Of a stretch of DNA of 23,057 nucleotides, positions 8,009 to 18,055 are shown piece by piece. Both the position numbers and the translations under genes were made by a program. The notes beneath the pieces were generated by a model. That model saw nothing but the letters and a program-made list of their open reading frames with translations. It ran no database searches and was not told where the DNA came from. The stretch's first letter is position 1; each line of letters begins with the position of its first letter. The stretch is from Chloroflexota bacterium (GTDB lineage Bacteria > Chloroflexota > Limnocylindria > Limnocylindrales > CSP1-4): assembly GCA_017881985.1 (NCBI GenBank), contig JADGQH010000013.1, forward strand, positions 1-23,057. Reading direction: 5' to 3'.

Positions 8009-9193
8009 GTGAAGATCCAGGAAGCCGACGCGAAGTCGCTTCTCGCCGCGCAGGGCCTGCCCGTCCCGCCGTGGGCCGTCGCCCGGAACGCGGTGGATGC
8101 GCGGGCCGCCGCCGAGCGATTTCTCGGGGCCGGTGCGGGCCGGGTCGTGATCAAGGCGCAGGTCCTCGTCGGCGGTCGCGGGAAGGCCGGCGGCGTGAAG
8201 CTGGCGGGATCGCCGGCCGAAGCGGAAGAGGTGGCCGGCCGGATCCTCGGCATGCAGATCAAGGGGATCCCGGTTCGCAAGGTGCTCGTCGGCCCGGCGG
8301 CCGTGATCGTCAAGGAGTTCTACCTCGGCGCGATCCTCGACCGCGCATCGCGCCGGATCGTCCTGATGGCCTCGGCCGAGGGTGGCGTGGAGATCGAGGA
8401 GGTCGCGAAGGCCACCCCCGAAGCGATCCACCGAGTCGCCGCCCACCCGCTCCTCGGGCTGCTCGACTGGCAGGCTCGCGAGCTCGCCTTCGCCGTAGGC
8501 CTCGCCGGACCGCACCTGCGCGATTTCGTCAAGATCGCCCGCGGCATCGTGAGCACCATGCGGGCGTACGACGCGGACCTGGTAGAGGTGAACCCCCTCG
8601 CGATCATCCGGGAGAGCGGGCCGGAGGGCCACGTGGAGCGCCTGGCCTGCCTGGACGCGAAGGTGACCCTGGACGACTCGGCCCTTCCCCGCCATCCCGA
8701 CCTGGAGAAGCTGCGCGACCTCGACGAGGAGGATCCCGCCGACGCCGAGGCGCGGCACTACGACATCAGCTTCATCCACCTCGACGGCTCGATCGGCTGC
8801 ATGGTCAACGGGGCCGGCCTCGCGATGACGACGATGGACCTGGTCAACCGCGCGGGCGGCGCTCCGGCGAACTTCCTCGACATCGGCGGCGGCGCGAAGG
8901 CCGACCGCGTCTCCGCGGCGATGCGCCTGATCCTCGCCGACCCGAAGGTGCGCGCGATCCTCGTCAACATCTTCGGCGGGATCACGCGCGGCGACGAGGT
9001 CGCCCGCGGCCTGATCGACGCCCGGGCGCGCCAGGAGCGCGAGGTGCCGATGGTCGTCCGGATCGTGGGCACGAATGCGGAAGAGGCGGCGCGCCTCCTG
9101 CGGGAGGCGGCGTTCGAGACCGCCGCGACGCTCGACGAGGCGGCGGCGAAGGCGGTCGCCGCGGCCCGGCAGGCGACGGGAGGCGCGGCATGA
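8009..9193 (+). CDS. sucC: Succinate--CoA ligase, beta subunit
   Basis: SucC forms the nucleotide-binding half of succinyl-CoA synthetase, which interconverts succinyl-CoA and succinate with ADP or GDP phosphorylation. The 394-residue protein begins [20 protein letters not shown] (GTG start, AGGAG about 6 bases upstream). It has the ATP-grasp features [14 protein letters not shown] and VEVNPLAI, followed by the ligase domain with [13 protein letters not shown] and [15 protein letters not shown]. It overlaps sucD by four bases (ATGA). It is transcribed divergently from sdhCDAB, so both steps from succinyl-CoA to fumarate lie back to back. Confidence 0.96.
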   Translation: MKIQEADAKSLLAAQGLPVPPWAVARNAVDARAAAERFLGAGAGRVVIKAQVLVGGRGKAGGVKLAGSPAEAEEVAGRILGMQIKGIPVRKVLVGPAAVIVKEFYLGAILDRASRRIVLMASAEGGVEIEEVAKATPEAIHRVAAHPLLGLLDWQARELAFAVGLAGPHLRDFVKIARGIVSTMRAYDADLVEVNPLAIIRESGPEGHVERLACLDAKVTLDDSALPRHPDLEKLRDLDEEDPADAEARHYDISFIHLDGSIGCMVNGAGLAMTTMDLVNRAGGAPANFLDIGGGAKADRVSAAMRLILADPKVRAILVNIFGGITRGDEVARGLIDARARQEREVPMVVRIVGTNAEEAARLLREAAFETAATLDEAAAKAVAAARQATGGAA

Positions 9194-10074
9194 GCATCCT
9201 GATCGGCCGCGAGACGCGGCTCGTCGTCCAGGGCATCACCGGTCGCGAGGGCGAGTTCCACTCGCGCCAGATGCTCGAGTACGGCACCAACATCGTGGCG
9301 GGCATGACGCCGGGCAAGGGCGGCCTCTCGGCGCTCGACAACCGGGTCCCGGTCTTCGACACGGTCGCCGACGCGGTCCGCCAGACGGGCGCCAACACGT
9401 CCTGCATCTTCGTCCCTGCTTCTGGTGCCCCGGACGCCATTCTCGAGGCTGTCGGGGCGGGAATCGCGACCATCTTCTGCATCACCGAAGGGATACCGGC
9501 CCTCGACATGCTTCCCGTGGTGGAGGTCGTCCGGGCGGCCGGCGCGCGCCTGATCGGCCCCAACTGCCCGGGCGCCACGTCGCCGGGCCGGGCGAAGGTC
9601 GGGATCATCCCCGGCTCCATCCACCAGGAGGGACACGTCGGCGTGGTCTCGCGGTCGGGCACGCTCACATACGAGGCGGTCCAAGCGATGACGGACGCAG
9701 GGATCGGGCAGTCGACCTGCGTCGGGATCGGCGGCGACCCGATCATCGGGACGACGTTCCTCGACATCCTCCAGCTCTTCGCGGCGGACCCGGAGACCGA
9801 GGCGATTGTCCTGATCGGCGAGATCGGCGGAGCGGCCGAAGAGGAGGCGGCCGCCTGGGCCGCGGAGCACCTTCGCGATGTGCCGATGGCGGCCTTCATC
9901 GCGGGCCGGACCGCGCCCGAAGGCAAGCGCATGGGCCACGCCGGCGCGATCATCTCCGGCGGCCGCGGCACGGCCGCCGACAAGGTCACGGCCCTCGAGG
10001 CCGCGGGAATCCGGGTCGCCGGATCCCCGACCGAGCTGCCGGCGCTCCTTCGCGCGGCGGGGCATCGGGGCTAG
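9190..10074 (+). CDS. sucD: Succinate--CoA ligase, alpha subunit
   Basis: SucD binds CoA and carries the phosphohistidine. The 294-residue protein starts [21 protein letters not shown], the standard opening. It contains [14 protein letters not shown], the CoA-site [43 protein letters not shown] and the phosphorylated-His motif [13 protein letters not shown] near the C-terminus. Its ATG overlaps the sucC stop, as expected for a 1:1 heteromer. Confidence 0.97.
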   Translation: MSILIGRETRLVVQGITGREGEFHSRQMLEYGTNIVAGMTPGKGGLSALDNRVPVFDTVADAVRQTGANTSCIFVPASGAPDAILEAVGAGIATIFCITEGIPALDMLPVVEVVRAAGARLIGPNCPGATSPGRAKVGIIPGSIHQEGHVGVVSRSGTLTYEAVQAMTDAGIGQSTCVGIGGDPIIGTTFLDILQLFAADPETEAIVLIGEIGGAAEEEAAAWAAEHLRDVPMAAFIAGRTAPEGKRMGHAGAIISGGRGTAADKVTALEAAGIRVAGSPTELPALLRAAGHRG

Positions 10075-10079
10075 GGGTC

Positions 10080-10559
10080 ATGCAGGTCGGCGACGTCCGG
10101 TTCCTGTACGCCTACGACCGCTGGGCCACGCGTCGGGTGCTCGCCGCGACCAGAAACCTTGCCGCCGACGAGTGGCCGGCAGGCGAGCCGATCGGGACCC
10201 GTCATCTCGGCGAGATCCTCGTGCACACGCTCGGGGCCTGCCAACGCTGGCGCCACGGTCTCTCGGGCAGCGCCGAGCTGCCGCGGCCCGAGCGCGACCC
10301 ACTGCCGACCCTTGGCGCGCTCGTTGGCGCCTGGGAGTCCGAGTGGGTGGCCATCGATCGGTGGCTTGCGGGCATCGACGACGCGTGGCTCGCCACCATC
10401 GACGAGGGCGTCCCACGGTGGCAGATGCTGGCGCACGTCGTGAACCACGGCACGCAGCACCGGAGCGAGGCGGCCGCGCTCCTCACCGCGGCGGGTCACT
10501 CGCCGGGCGATCTCGACCTGTTCTTGTTCGCGAGCGAGGATGCCGGCGAGGGCGGCTGA
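10080..10559 (+). CDS. DinB-family protein
   Basis: A 159-residue four-helix protein of the DinB/YfiT-like superfamily, whose members bind a divalent metal through three His and include thiol-S-transferases and stress proteins. The opening FLYAYDRWATRRVLAATRNL is typical. Candidate metal ligands are the His in LGEILVHTLGACQRW and the two in LAHVVNHGTQHRSEAA. It starts 5 bases after sucD, so it is probably cotranscribed. A link to the ligase is not obvious and no substrate can be assigned. It ends 3 bases from the convergent epimerase gene with no visible terminator. Confidence 0.85.
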   Translation: MQVGDVRFLYAYDRWATRRVLAATRNLAADEWPAGEPIGTRHLGEILVHTLGACQRWRHGLSGSAELPRPERDPLPTLGALVGAWESEWVAIDRWLAGIDDAWLATIDEGVPRWQMLAHVVNHGTQHRSEAAALLTAAGHSPGDLDLFLFASEDAGEGG

Positions 10560-10562
10560 GCG

Positions 10563-11069
10563 TCAGCCAGCCGCGCCGAGCTCCCCGGGGGCTCGGAACC
10601 CATCCGGATAGAGCCCGGCCCACGCCGGGCCGCCCGGCGCCTCGATCAGCTCGACGAGCACGCCGTGGCAGCTCTTCGGGTGGAGGAATGCGACCGGTCC
10701 CTCGGCACCCGGCCGGGGCGACGCATCGATCAGCTGCACGCCGTCGGAAGCGAGCCTGGTGAGCGTCGCCGCGATGTCGGCGACCTCGAAGCAGACATGG
10801 TGGAAGCCTTCGCCGCGAGTTTCGAGGAAGCGCGCCACGCCGGACGTCTCGTCCGTCGGCTCGACGAGCTCGATCTTCACCTCGCCGACGGGCAGGAACG
10901 CGATGTTGACGCGGTCCGGAGGGATCGGGACGACCGGTCCGGGCGCAAGTCCCAGGGTGTCGCGATAGAAGCGGACTGCGGCCGTCATCTCCCGCACGAC
11001 GACGGCAACGTGGTGGACGCGACCAACGTCGGCAACGCCGGGCGGCAGGCCGGCGAACGGCGCCGGCAT
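10563..11069 (-). CDS. mce: Methylmalonyl-CoA epimerase
   Basis: The enzyme interconverts (S)- and (R)-methylmalonyl-CoA, linking the carboxylase product to the mutase substrate. The 168-residue protein is of the glyoxalase/VOC fold: VHHVAVVVREMTAAVRFYRD, VKIELVEPT, GEGFHHVCFEVADI and HGVLVELIEAP supply the expected metal ligands (His, Glu/Gln, His, Glu). It carries a C-terminal extension of about 20 residues. The ATG at 11069 has GGGGAAG about 7 bases upstream. An in-frame GTG at 11117 overlapping the mutase stop (GTGA) is a weaker alternative. It is the last gene of the propionyl-CoA operon. Confidence 0.93.
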   Translation of the reverse strand: MPAPFAGLPPGVADVGRVHHVAVVVREMTAAVRFYRDTLGLAPGPVVPIPPDRVNIAFLPVGEVKIELVEPTDETSGVARFLETRGEGFHHVCFEVADIAATLTRLASDGVQLIDASPRPGAEGPVAFLHPKSCHGVLVELIEAPGGPAWAGLYPDGFRAPGELGAAG

Positions 11070-11113
11070 CGAGGCTTCCCCAGGGTTCCCGGCGCCCGTT
11101 TCGAACGGCGGAG

Positions 11114-12802
11114 TCACACGGTCACCAGCTCGCGATGCTCGCCCCAGGCGGCGCGAAGTCGATCCGATATCTCCCCGACGGTGGCGTAGGCGCGGACCGC
11201 CTCGATCAGCGCGGGCATCAGGTTCTCGTCGCCGCGGGCGCACTCCCCCACCCGCCGAAGCGCGGCGTCCCACGCGGCCGGATCTCGTTCGGCGCGGATG
11301 CGTCGCAGCCCCTCCACCTGGCGACGCTCGCCGTCGGGGTCGATCCGCTGGAGCGACGGCGTCCGGTGGCCCTCGTCCTGGAAGCGATTCACGCCGACGA
11401 CGACCTGGCTCCCGTCCTCGATCGCGCGCTGGACCTGGTACGAGGATTCCTGGATCTGGCGCTGCTGGAAGCCGCCCTCGATCGCGGCGAGCGTCCCGCC
11501 CAGCGCCTCGATCTCGTCGAGGAGCTCCCCCGCCGCGGCCTCCAGCTGATCGGTGAGGCTCTCGACGTAGTAGCTGCCCGCGAGCGGGTCGGGCGTCTCC
11601 GTGACGCCTGCCTCGTGCGCCAGGATCTGCTGCGTCCGCAGGGCAAGCCGGGCGGCCTCCTCGGTCGGCAGCGCAAGCGCCTCGTCGCGGGAGTTCGTGT
11701 GCAGGCTCTGCGCCCCGCCCATGACCGCCGCGAGCGCCTGGACCGTCGTCCGCACCACGTTGTTGTCGATCGACTGCGCCGTCAGCGAGCTCCCCGCGGT
11801 CTGGACGTGGAAGCGGCACATCATGGACCGCGGGTCGCGAGCGCCGAACCGATCGTGCATGAGACGTGCCCACATCCGCCGCGCGGCGCGGAACTTGGCG
11901 ACCTCCTCGAAGAGCTCGCTCCACGCCGCGAAGAAGAAGCTGAGCCGGCCCGCGAACGCGTCGACATCCAAACCGCGGGCGACAGCCGCGTCGACGTATG
12001 CGATCGCGTCGGCCATCGTGAAAGCCAGCTCCTGGGCGGCCGTCGCCCCGGCTTCGCGCATGTGGTAGCCGGAGATGCTGATCGTGTTCCAGCGGGGCAG
12101 CTCGCGGGCCGAGAACTCGAAGATGTCGGTCACGAGGCGCATCGAGGGACGCGGCGGGAAGATGTACGTCCCGCGGGCGATGTACTCCTTGAGGATGTCA
12201 TTCTGGGTGGTGCCCGCGACCCGCGCCCGGGGCACCCCCTGGTTCTCCGCGGCCGCGACGTAAAGCGCCAGGAGGATCCCGGCGGTCGCGTTGATCGTCA
12301 TCGACGTGCTGACGTCGCCGAGCGGGATCCCGGCGAAGAGCGACTCCATGTCGGCAAGCGAGCAGACGGGCACGCCGACGCGACCGACCTCCCCTTCCGC
12401 CTCGGGGGCGTCGCTGTCGTAGCCCATCTGGGTGGGCAGGTCGAACGCCACCGACAGGCCCGTCTGGCCCTGGGCCAGGAGGTAGCGAAAGCGCTCGTTC
12501 GTCTCGGCCGCGGTCGCGAAACCGGCGTATTGGCGCATCGTCCAGAAGCGACCGCGGTACATGGTGGGCTGAACGCCCCGCGTGAACGGGTACTCCCCGG
12601 GGCGCCCCAGGTCGCGCGCCTCGTCCAGGCCGGCGACGTCCGCCGGCGTGTAGAGGTCGGCGATCTCGATCCCGGACGACGTCGCGAACCGCTCACGGCG
12701 CTCCGGGGTCGAGGCGATGGCCTTCGCTCGCGCGGTGGCGCGCCAGGTGTCGCGACCGGGATCGGGCCGGGCCGGGGGTGTCGCGGCGGCGTCGGTGGGC
12801 AT
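11114..12802 (-). CDS. mcmA: Methylmalonyl-CoA mutase, large catalytic subunit without B12 domain
   Basis: The enzyme rearranges (R)-methylmalonyl-CoA to succinyl-CoA with adenosylcobalamin. The 562-residue protein has the substrate-barrel hallmarks [106 protein letters not shown] and [20 protein letters not shown]. It stops where the barrel domain ends and lacks the DxHxxG cobalamin-binding domain, so a separate small subunit is needed and is not in the window. GGAG lies 5 bases before the ATG, 11 bases after the biotin carrier gene. Related acyl-CoA mutases (ethylmalonyl, isobutyryl) are possible, but the neighbours favour methylmalonyl-CoA. Confidence 0.93.
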   Translation of the reverse strand: MPTDAAATPPARPDPGRDTWRATARAKAIASTPERRERFATSSGIEIADLYTPADVAGLDEARDLGRPGEYPFTRGVQPTMYRGRFWTMRQYAGFATAAETNERFRYLLAQGQTGLSVAFDLPTQMGYDSDAPEAEGEVGRVGVPVCSLADMESLFAGIPLGDVSTSMTINATAGILLALYVAAAENQGVPRARVAGTTQNDILKEYIARGTYIFPPRPSMRLVTDIFEFSARELPRWNTISISGYHMREAGATAAQELAFTMADAIAYVDAAVARGLDVDAFAGRLSFFFAAWSELFEEVAKFRAARRMWARLMHDRFGARDPRSMMCRFHVQTAGSSLTAQSIDNNVVRTTVQALAAVMGGAQSLHTNSRDEALALPTEEAARLALRTQQILAHEAGVTETPDPLAGSYYVESLTDQLEAAAGELLDEIEALGGTLAAIEGGFQQRQIQESSYQVQRAIEDGSQVVVGVNRFQDEGHRTPSLQRIDPDGERRQVEGLRRIRAERDPAAWDAALRRVGECARGDENLMPALIEAVRAYATVGEISDRLRAAWGEHRELVTV

Positions 12803-12813
12803 GGATGCTCCGC

Positions 12814-13515
12814 TCAGTGGATGACGACGAGGAGGTCGCCGACCTCGATCGTATCGCCAACGGCAACTCCGACGCGCTCGACGGCGCCCTCGCGCGGTGC
12901 GCGGAGCTCGTTCTGCATCTTCATCGCCTCGACGACGAGGATCTGCTGGCCCGCCTCCACGCTGTCGCCCACCACCACCGACACGGCCACCACGCGACCC
13001 GGGATGATCGCGCGGACCTCGACGGGGCCGCCGTGCGAGGCGACCCCGGCGCCGCGGCGCGCCCGCGCGCGGAGCACAGCGCGGCGCTCGAACTCCACCT
13101 CGACCTCGATCCGCCAGCCATCCACGACCACTTCGCGAAGACGCGTGCCGTGGCCTGGGTCGACGCGGACGGGGCCGAGCTGGAGGTCTGTCCGGAGATC
13201 CGTTCCTGCCGGCCCGGCGGCGGACTCGACGAGGCGGGCCCGGACCTCGCCGAACCGCTCGAGGCGGACGTCGGTCGCGATGCCATCGACGAAGGGGAAC
13301 GCAGGACCCGGGTCGCCGTCCTGCGGCAGGTGGGTGGATGCATCGGGAGGCGGCGCTACGGTGATCGCGGGGTCGCCTTCGAGCCGGGCCGACGCCGCGA
13401 CGCCGACCCGGACGGCCCGCGCATCGATGTCGCCGTCCGGCATCGGGGGGCCGCCCGCATCTCGCGTCGGACCGGCGATCGTGGTCGGGGCCGCGTGGCG
13501 GCGATCGGGGCTCAT
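12814..13515 (-). CDS. Biotin carboxyl carrier protein of an acyl-CoA carboxylase
   Basis: The C-terminal 75 or so residues are a biotinyl domain with [15 protein letters not shown], in which the Lys between the two Met is the biotin site. It shuttles carboxyl groups from AccC to the PccB-type carboxyltransferase. The N-terminal 150 residues (including [17 protein letters not shown]) resemble the linking region of propionyl-CoA carboxylase alpha chains, but no exact domain is assigned. The ATG at 13515 overlaps the stop of a 12-codon mini-ORF that itself overlaps the accC stop, so initiation is probably coupled. An internal ATG at 13443 is possible but has no ribosome-binding site. Together with accC it makes up a split alpha chain of 233 and 549 residues. 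Confidence 0.88.
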   Translation of the reverse strand: MSPDRRHAAPTTIAGPTRDAGGPPMPDGDIDARAVRVGVAASARLEGDPAITVAPPPDASTHLPQDGDPGPAFPFVDGIATDVRLERFGEVRARLVESAAGPAGTDLRTDLQLGPVRVDPGHGTRLREVVVDGWRIEVEVEFERRAVLRARARRGAGVASHGGPVEVRAIIPGRVVAVSVVVGDSVEAGQQILVVEAMKMQNELRAPREGAVERVGVAVGDTIEVGDLLVVIH

Positions 13516-13553
13516 CGCTGCTTGCGGTCGGTGCGGCGATCGTGGCTCATCGC
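13498..13553 (-). repeat. Duplicated start region between accC and the biotin carrier gene
   Basis: The 21-mer GCGATGAGCCMCGATCGCCGC occurs at 13553-13533 and 13518-13498, with a single mismatch and a 35-base period. Each copy contains an ATGA. Because 35 is not a multiple of three, the two ATGs are in different frames. Confidence 0.85.
13512..13550 (-). CDS. 12-codon mini-ORF coupling accC to the biotin carrier gene
   Basis: The reading [16 protein letters not shown] starts at an ATG overlapping the accC TGA (ATGA) and stops at a TGA overlapping the carrier ATG (ATGA). It arises from the duplicated start region and looks like the old start shifted out of frame. It may act as a relay for ribosomes between the genes rather than make a functional peptide. 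Translation is not demonstrated. Confidence 0.4.
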   Translation of the reverse strand: MSHDRRTDRKQR

Positions 13554-15196
13554 GGCCACCGGTCCACGGCAACCGCACGACCGGCCGATCGCCAGCCCGG
13601 GCCACTGTCGACGGTGATCGCGTCATCGGAACCCTGGCGGACCATGCCTGCGCCGATGGTCGTGCCTGCGGCGGACGCGACCGGCGCGCCCGACCCGCCG
13701 AATCCGCCCGGGCCATCCGACGCCGCGCCGCCGAGCTCCGCGAGGCCGGCGGCCAGTGAGGCGACGCGGACTGCCCGCGCCCGTGAGGCCGGGCCGTCCC
13801 AGTGGGCCTCGACCCACGTGGTGGCAAGCGCCGACGTGTCGATGAAGCCAGGCTCCGCGAGCATAGCCCGGTGGAATGGGAGCGTCGTCTGGATGCCCCC
13901 GATCTCGGTCTCGTCGAGCGCGCGCCGGAGCCGTGCGAGCGCCGTGGGGCGATCGGCAGCATGCACGATCAGCTTGCAGATCAGCGGGTCGTACTCCGCT
14001 GGGATCCGGTCGCCCGCCTCGACGGCCGTGTCGACCCGAATCCCCGGGCCCGCCGGCATCACCCACCGCGTGATCTGTCCCGGTGCCGGCGCGAACACGC
14101 GCGCTGGATCCTCCGCCGAGATTCGGACCTCGATCGCGTGACTCGTCGGACGCGCGGCGCGGTCGGCCGCGGCGAGAACACGCGGCGAGAGCGGCGCCCC
14201 GGCGGCCAGCCGGAACTGCTCGACCACCAGGTCGAGCCCCGACACGAGCTCGGTCACCGGGTGCTCCACCTGAAGCCGCGTGTTCACCTCGAGGAACCAG
14301 AACGACCCGTCGCGGTCGCACAGGAACTCCACGGTGGCCGCGTTCTGGAGCCCGGCCGCGACGCCGAGGCGCACGGCCATCGCGTGCAGCCGGCGCCGCT
14401 CCGTCTCCGCCAGCCCCGGCGCGGGTGCCTCCTCGATCAGCTTCTGGTGGCGTCGCTGCGTCGAGCAGTCGCGTTCACCGAGCGCGATGACCTGGCCCGT
14501 CGCGTCGCCGAGGAGCTGGACCTCGACATGGCGGGCCGGCATGATCTCGCGCTCCAGGTAGACCGATCCGTCGCCGAACGACGCGGCCGCCTCGCGCGAG
14601 CCGGCGATCAGCGCGGCGGGCAGCTCATCCGGCGCGACGACGCGGCGGATTCCCCGTCCGCCGCCACCGGCCGCGGCCTTGACCAGGAGCGGGAACCCGA
14701 CACCGGCTGCTGCGGCGATGACCGCCTCGAGCTGGTCCGGCCTGTCGACCGAAACCGCCTCGAGCGTTCCCGGCACATGGGGGACGTCGGCCAGGCGGGC
14801 GATCCGCCGCGCCGCGAGCTTGTCGCCGAGTGCGGCGATCACTGCGGGCGGCGGCCCGACGAAGACGAGCCCGGCCTCCTCCACGGCCAGGGCGAACGCG
14901 GCGCGCTCGGACAGGAAGCCATACCCGGGATGGACCGCCTCGGCCCCGGACGCAACCGCGGCGGCGACGATCGCATCGATGCGCAGGTAGCTCTCGGCGG
15001 GCGGCGCGGGCCCCAGCCGGATCGCGAGGTCCGCGGCGCGGACGTGCGCCGCCATCGCGTCCGCATCCGAGTAGACGGCGACCGCTTCCATCCCCAGCTC
15101 GTGAGCCGCCCGAACGATCCGAAGCGCGATCTCGCCGCGGTTCGCGACGAGGATCCGGCGAAAGGGCGGGGCCGCAGCAGCGTCCTTCACGGGCAT
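13547..15196 (-). CDS. accC: Biotin carboxylase subunit of acyl-CoA (propionyl/acetyl-CoA) carboxylase
   Basis: The subunit carboxylates biotin with bicarbonate and ATP. The 549-residue protein contains FRRILVANRGEIALRIVRAA, HPGYGFLSERAAFA, the glycine-rich ATP loop KAAAGGGGRGIRRV, GERDCSTQRRHQKLIEEAPAP, FLEVNTRLQVEHPVTELVSG and the C-terminal EVRISAEDP and YDPLICKLIVH. The catalytic Glu, Asn and Arg segments are intact. It exceeds the usual 450 residues by about 90, ending in a Gly/Ala-rich tail. The ATG at 15196 has GGGG about 5 bases upstream. The combination with a separate carrier and PccB points to propionyl-CoA carboxylase. It is 301 bases downstream of pccB, so it may have its own promoter. 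Confidence 0.95.
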   Translation of the reverse strand: MPVKDAAAAPPFRRILVANRGEIALRIVRAAHELGMEAVAVYSDADAMAAHVRAADLAIRLGPAPPAESYLRIDAIVAAAVASGAEAVHPGYGFLSERAAFALAVEEAGLVFVGPPPAVIAALGDKLAARRIARLADVPHVPGTLEAVSVDRPDQLEAVIAAAAGVGFPLLVKAAAGGGGRGIRRVVAPDELPAALIAGSREAAASFGDGSVYLEREIMPARHVEVQLLGDATGQVIALGERDCSTQRRHQKLIEEAPAPGLAETERRRLHAMAVRLGVAAGLQNAATVEFLCDRDGSFWFLEVNTRLQVEHPVTELVSGLDLVVEQFRLAAGAPLSPRVLAAADRAARPTSHAIEVRISAEDPARVFAPAPGQITRWVMPAGPGIRVDTAVEAGDRIPAEYDPLICKLIVHAADRPTALARLRRALDETEIGGIQTTLPFHRAMLAEPGFIDTSALATTWVEAHWDGPASRARAVRVASLAAGLAELGGAASDGPGGFGGSGAPVASAAGTTIGAGMVRQGSDDAITVDSGPGWRSAGRAVAVDRWPR

Positions 15197-15264
15197 CGCT
15201 GCCCCGGGTGGCGTCGGCCCTGACTCCGTCGCCCGGGACGACCGGCGCGCACAGGGCTGGGGCG

Positions 15265-15336
15265 GCTAGCACCGGATGTGCGGGGGCGGCCAGCACCCGA
15301 CGTGCCGGAGTCGCCAGCGTCCGACGTGCCAGATCG
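15265..15336. repeat. Three imperfect 24-base tandem repeats
   Basis: Copies lie at 15265-15288, 15289-15312 and 15313-15336. The second and third share GCCAGC then CCGACGTGCC. The first is more diverged (GCTAGCACCGGATGTGCG). They abut the palindrome. Confidence 0.75.
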
Positions 15337-15351
15337 TCTTTGCGCAAAGAC
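15336..15351. promoter_or_regulatory. Perfect 16-base palindrome, possible operator of the accC operon
   Basis: GTCTTTGCGCAAAGAC is exactly self-complementary and lies about 140 bases upstream of the accC start. It looks like a dimeric repressor site of the TetR or GntR style. No regulator gene lies next to it. Confidence 0.55.
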
Positions 15352-15497
15352 AGGCTGGTGCACCGGGATGGTCTGACGGATCCGGGCCGGCTGACGGATC
15401 GAGAGGGGCCGACGCACAGAGACGCGGTGGCGCTGCCCGACACGCCGCCGTTCCCGGAGGGGCGTGCGCCCCGCGGTTCCCTTTACTCCCCTGCCGC

Positions 15498-17051
<1,554 letters not shown>

Positions 17052-17101
17052 GTCGACCTCCTCGCGGCGCTCCGGTCTCGGGCCGTCAGCGCTGGGTCGC
17101 C

Positions 17102-17107
17102 ATCATA
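17102..17107 (-). promoter_or_regulatory. -10 element of pccB
   Basis: TATGAT on the minus strand, in the same TATGATGSC context as the mraZ promoter, places the start about 45 bases before the pccB GTG. The -35 position (TCTCCA, 17-base spacer) is weak. Confidence 0.4.
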
Positions 17108-17144
17108 CGCAGCGCTTCACAATCTGGAGACTGGCGGACCAGTG

Positions 17145-17186
17145 TTATCCACACAATGGTGAACATCTCCCCCGAAGTGTGGACAA
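17145..17186. promoter_or_regulatory. Two inverted DnaA-box-like sites between pccB and parA
   Basis: TTATCCACA at 17145-17153 is a perfect DnaA box. TGTGGACAA at 17178-17186 is the inverse of TTGTCCACA, one base from consensus. They face each other 24 bases apart, about 100-135 bases before the parA GTG. Either local transcriptional control by DnaA or an outlying part of an origin is possible; no dnaA gene or AT-rich unwinding region is in view. Confidence 0.5.
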
Positions 17187-17281
17187 CGCCCGCTCGCGGA
17201 CTGGCGGTGGTGGGGTAGCATCTAGAACCCGCGGCGAGCCACAAGGCCCGCCTCCCGACGACACGCAGAGGTGATTCCCTG

Positions 17282-18055
17282 GTGGCACAGGTCATCGCGA
17301 TCGCGAACCAGAAGGGCGGCGTCGGCAAGACGACCACCGCGATCAACCTCGCGGGAGCCCTCGCCGAGCTGGGCCATCGCGTTCTTGCTGTCGACATGGA
17401 CCCGCAGGCGAACCTGACGGTCGGACTCGGGATCAACCTGGGCCTGGTCGAGCGGTCGATCGCCCACATCCTCGACGACGGCGCTGCAGACCTCGGGAGC
17501 ATCATCCTCGAAAGCCAGACGGAACGAATCGACGTCGCTCCCTCGACGCTCGAGCTCGCGTCGACCGAGGTAGAGCTCTTCTCGGCGATCGGGCGCGAGT
17601 ACGCGCTTCGCGAAGCACTGGACGACGGCGTCCGCTCGACCTACGACTACGTCCTCATCGACTGCCCGCCAACGCTCGGCCTGCTCACGATCAACGGCCT
17701 CGTCGCGGCGAACAGCGTGATCATCCCGGTGCAGACGCAGTACTACGCGTTGAAGGGCTTGAATGCACTGGTGAAGGTCATCACCACGATCCGGACCAAG
17801 CTGAACCGAGACCTCCGAATCCTCGGCCTGCTCCCGACGTTCTATGACGGGCGCACGATCCTGGGGCGCGAGATGCTCGACGAGCTGCGCGAGCTCGGCG
17901 AGCATCACGTCTTCAACACGATCATCCGGAACACCGTGAAGCTCGGCGAGGCCCCGTTGACCGGTCGACCGATCACCGCCTACGCGGGCAGCTCCGAGGC
18001 GGCCCGGGCATTCCGAGAGCTCGCGAAGGAGGTCATCGAACTTGGCCAGGCCTGA
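17282..18055 (+). CDS. parA: Chromosome partitioning ATPase ParA (Soj)
   Basis: ParA is a deviant Walker ATPase that binds DNA non-specifically and, with ParB, segregates replication origins. The 257-residue protein has ANQKGGVGKTTTAINLAGAL (deviant Walker A, with K11 as the signature lysine), VDMDPQANLT (A') and YDYVLIDCPPTLGLLT (Walker B). Further segments are PVQTQYYALKGLNAL and TIIRNTVKLGEAPLTGRPI. The short N-terminus without a helix-turn-helix marks the chromosomal type. The start is GTG with AGAGGTGA upstream. A TAGCAT at 17216-17221 could be its -10. It overlaps parB by 14 bases. Confidence 0.97.
   Translation: MAQVIAIANQKGGVGKTTTAINLAGALAELGHRVLAVDMDPQANLTVGLGINLGLVERSIAHILDDGAADLGSIILESQTERIDVAPSTLELASTEVELFSAIGREYALREALDDGVRSTYDYVLIDCPPTLGLLTINGLVAANSVIIPVQTQYYALKGLNALVKVITTIRTKLNRDLRILGLLPTFYDGRTILGREMLDELRELGEHHVFNTIIRNTVKLGEAPLTGRPITAYAGSSEAARAFRELAKEVIELGQA

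Larger units (their letters stand above)
15197..15497. other. Repeat-rich gap between pccB and accC
   Basis: This holds 301 bases without a convincing gene. It contains three 24-base tandem repeats, a perfect 16-base palindrome and a tandem CTGACGGATC pair (15373-15382 and 15391-15400, 18-base period). A minus-strand frame runs from a GTG overlapping the pccB stop (15501) to 15187, overlapping the accC start. It has no ribosome-binding site and encodes low-complexity Arg/Ser/Gly text, so I treat it as non-coding. Confidence 0.55.
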
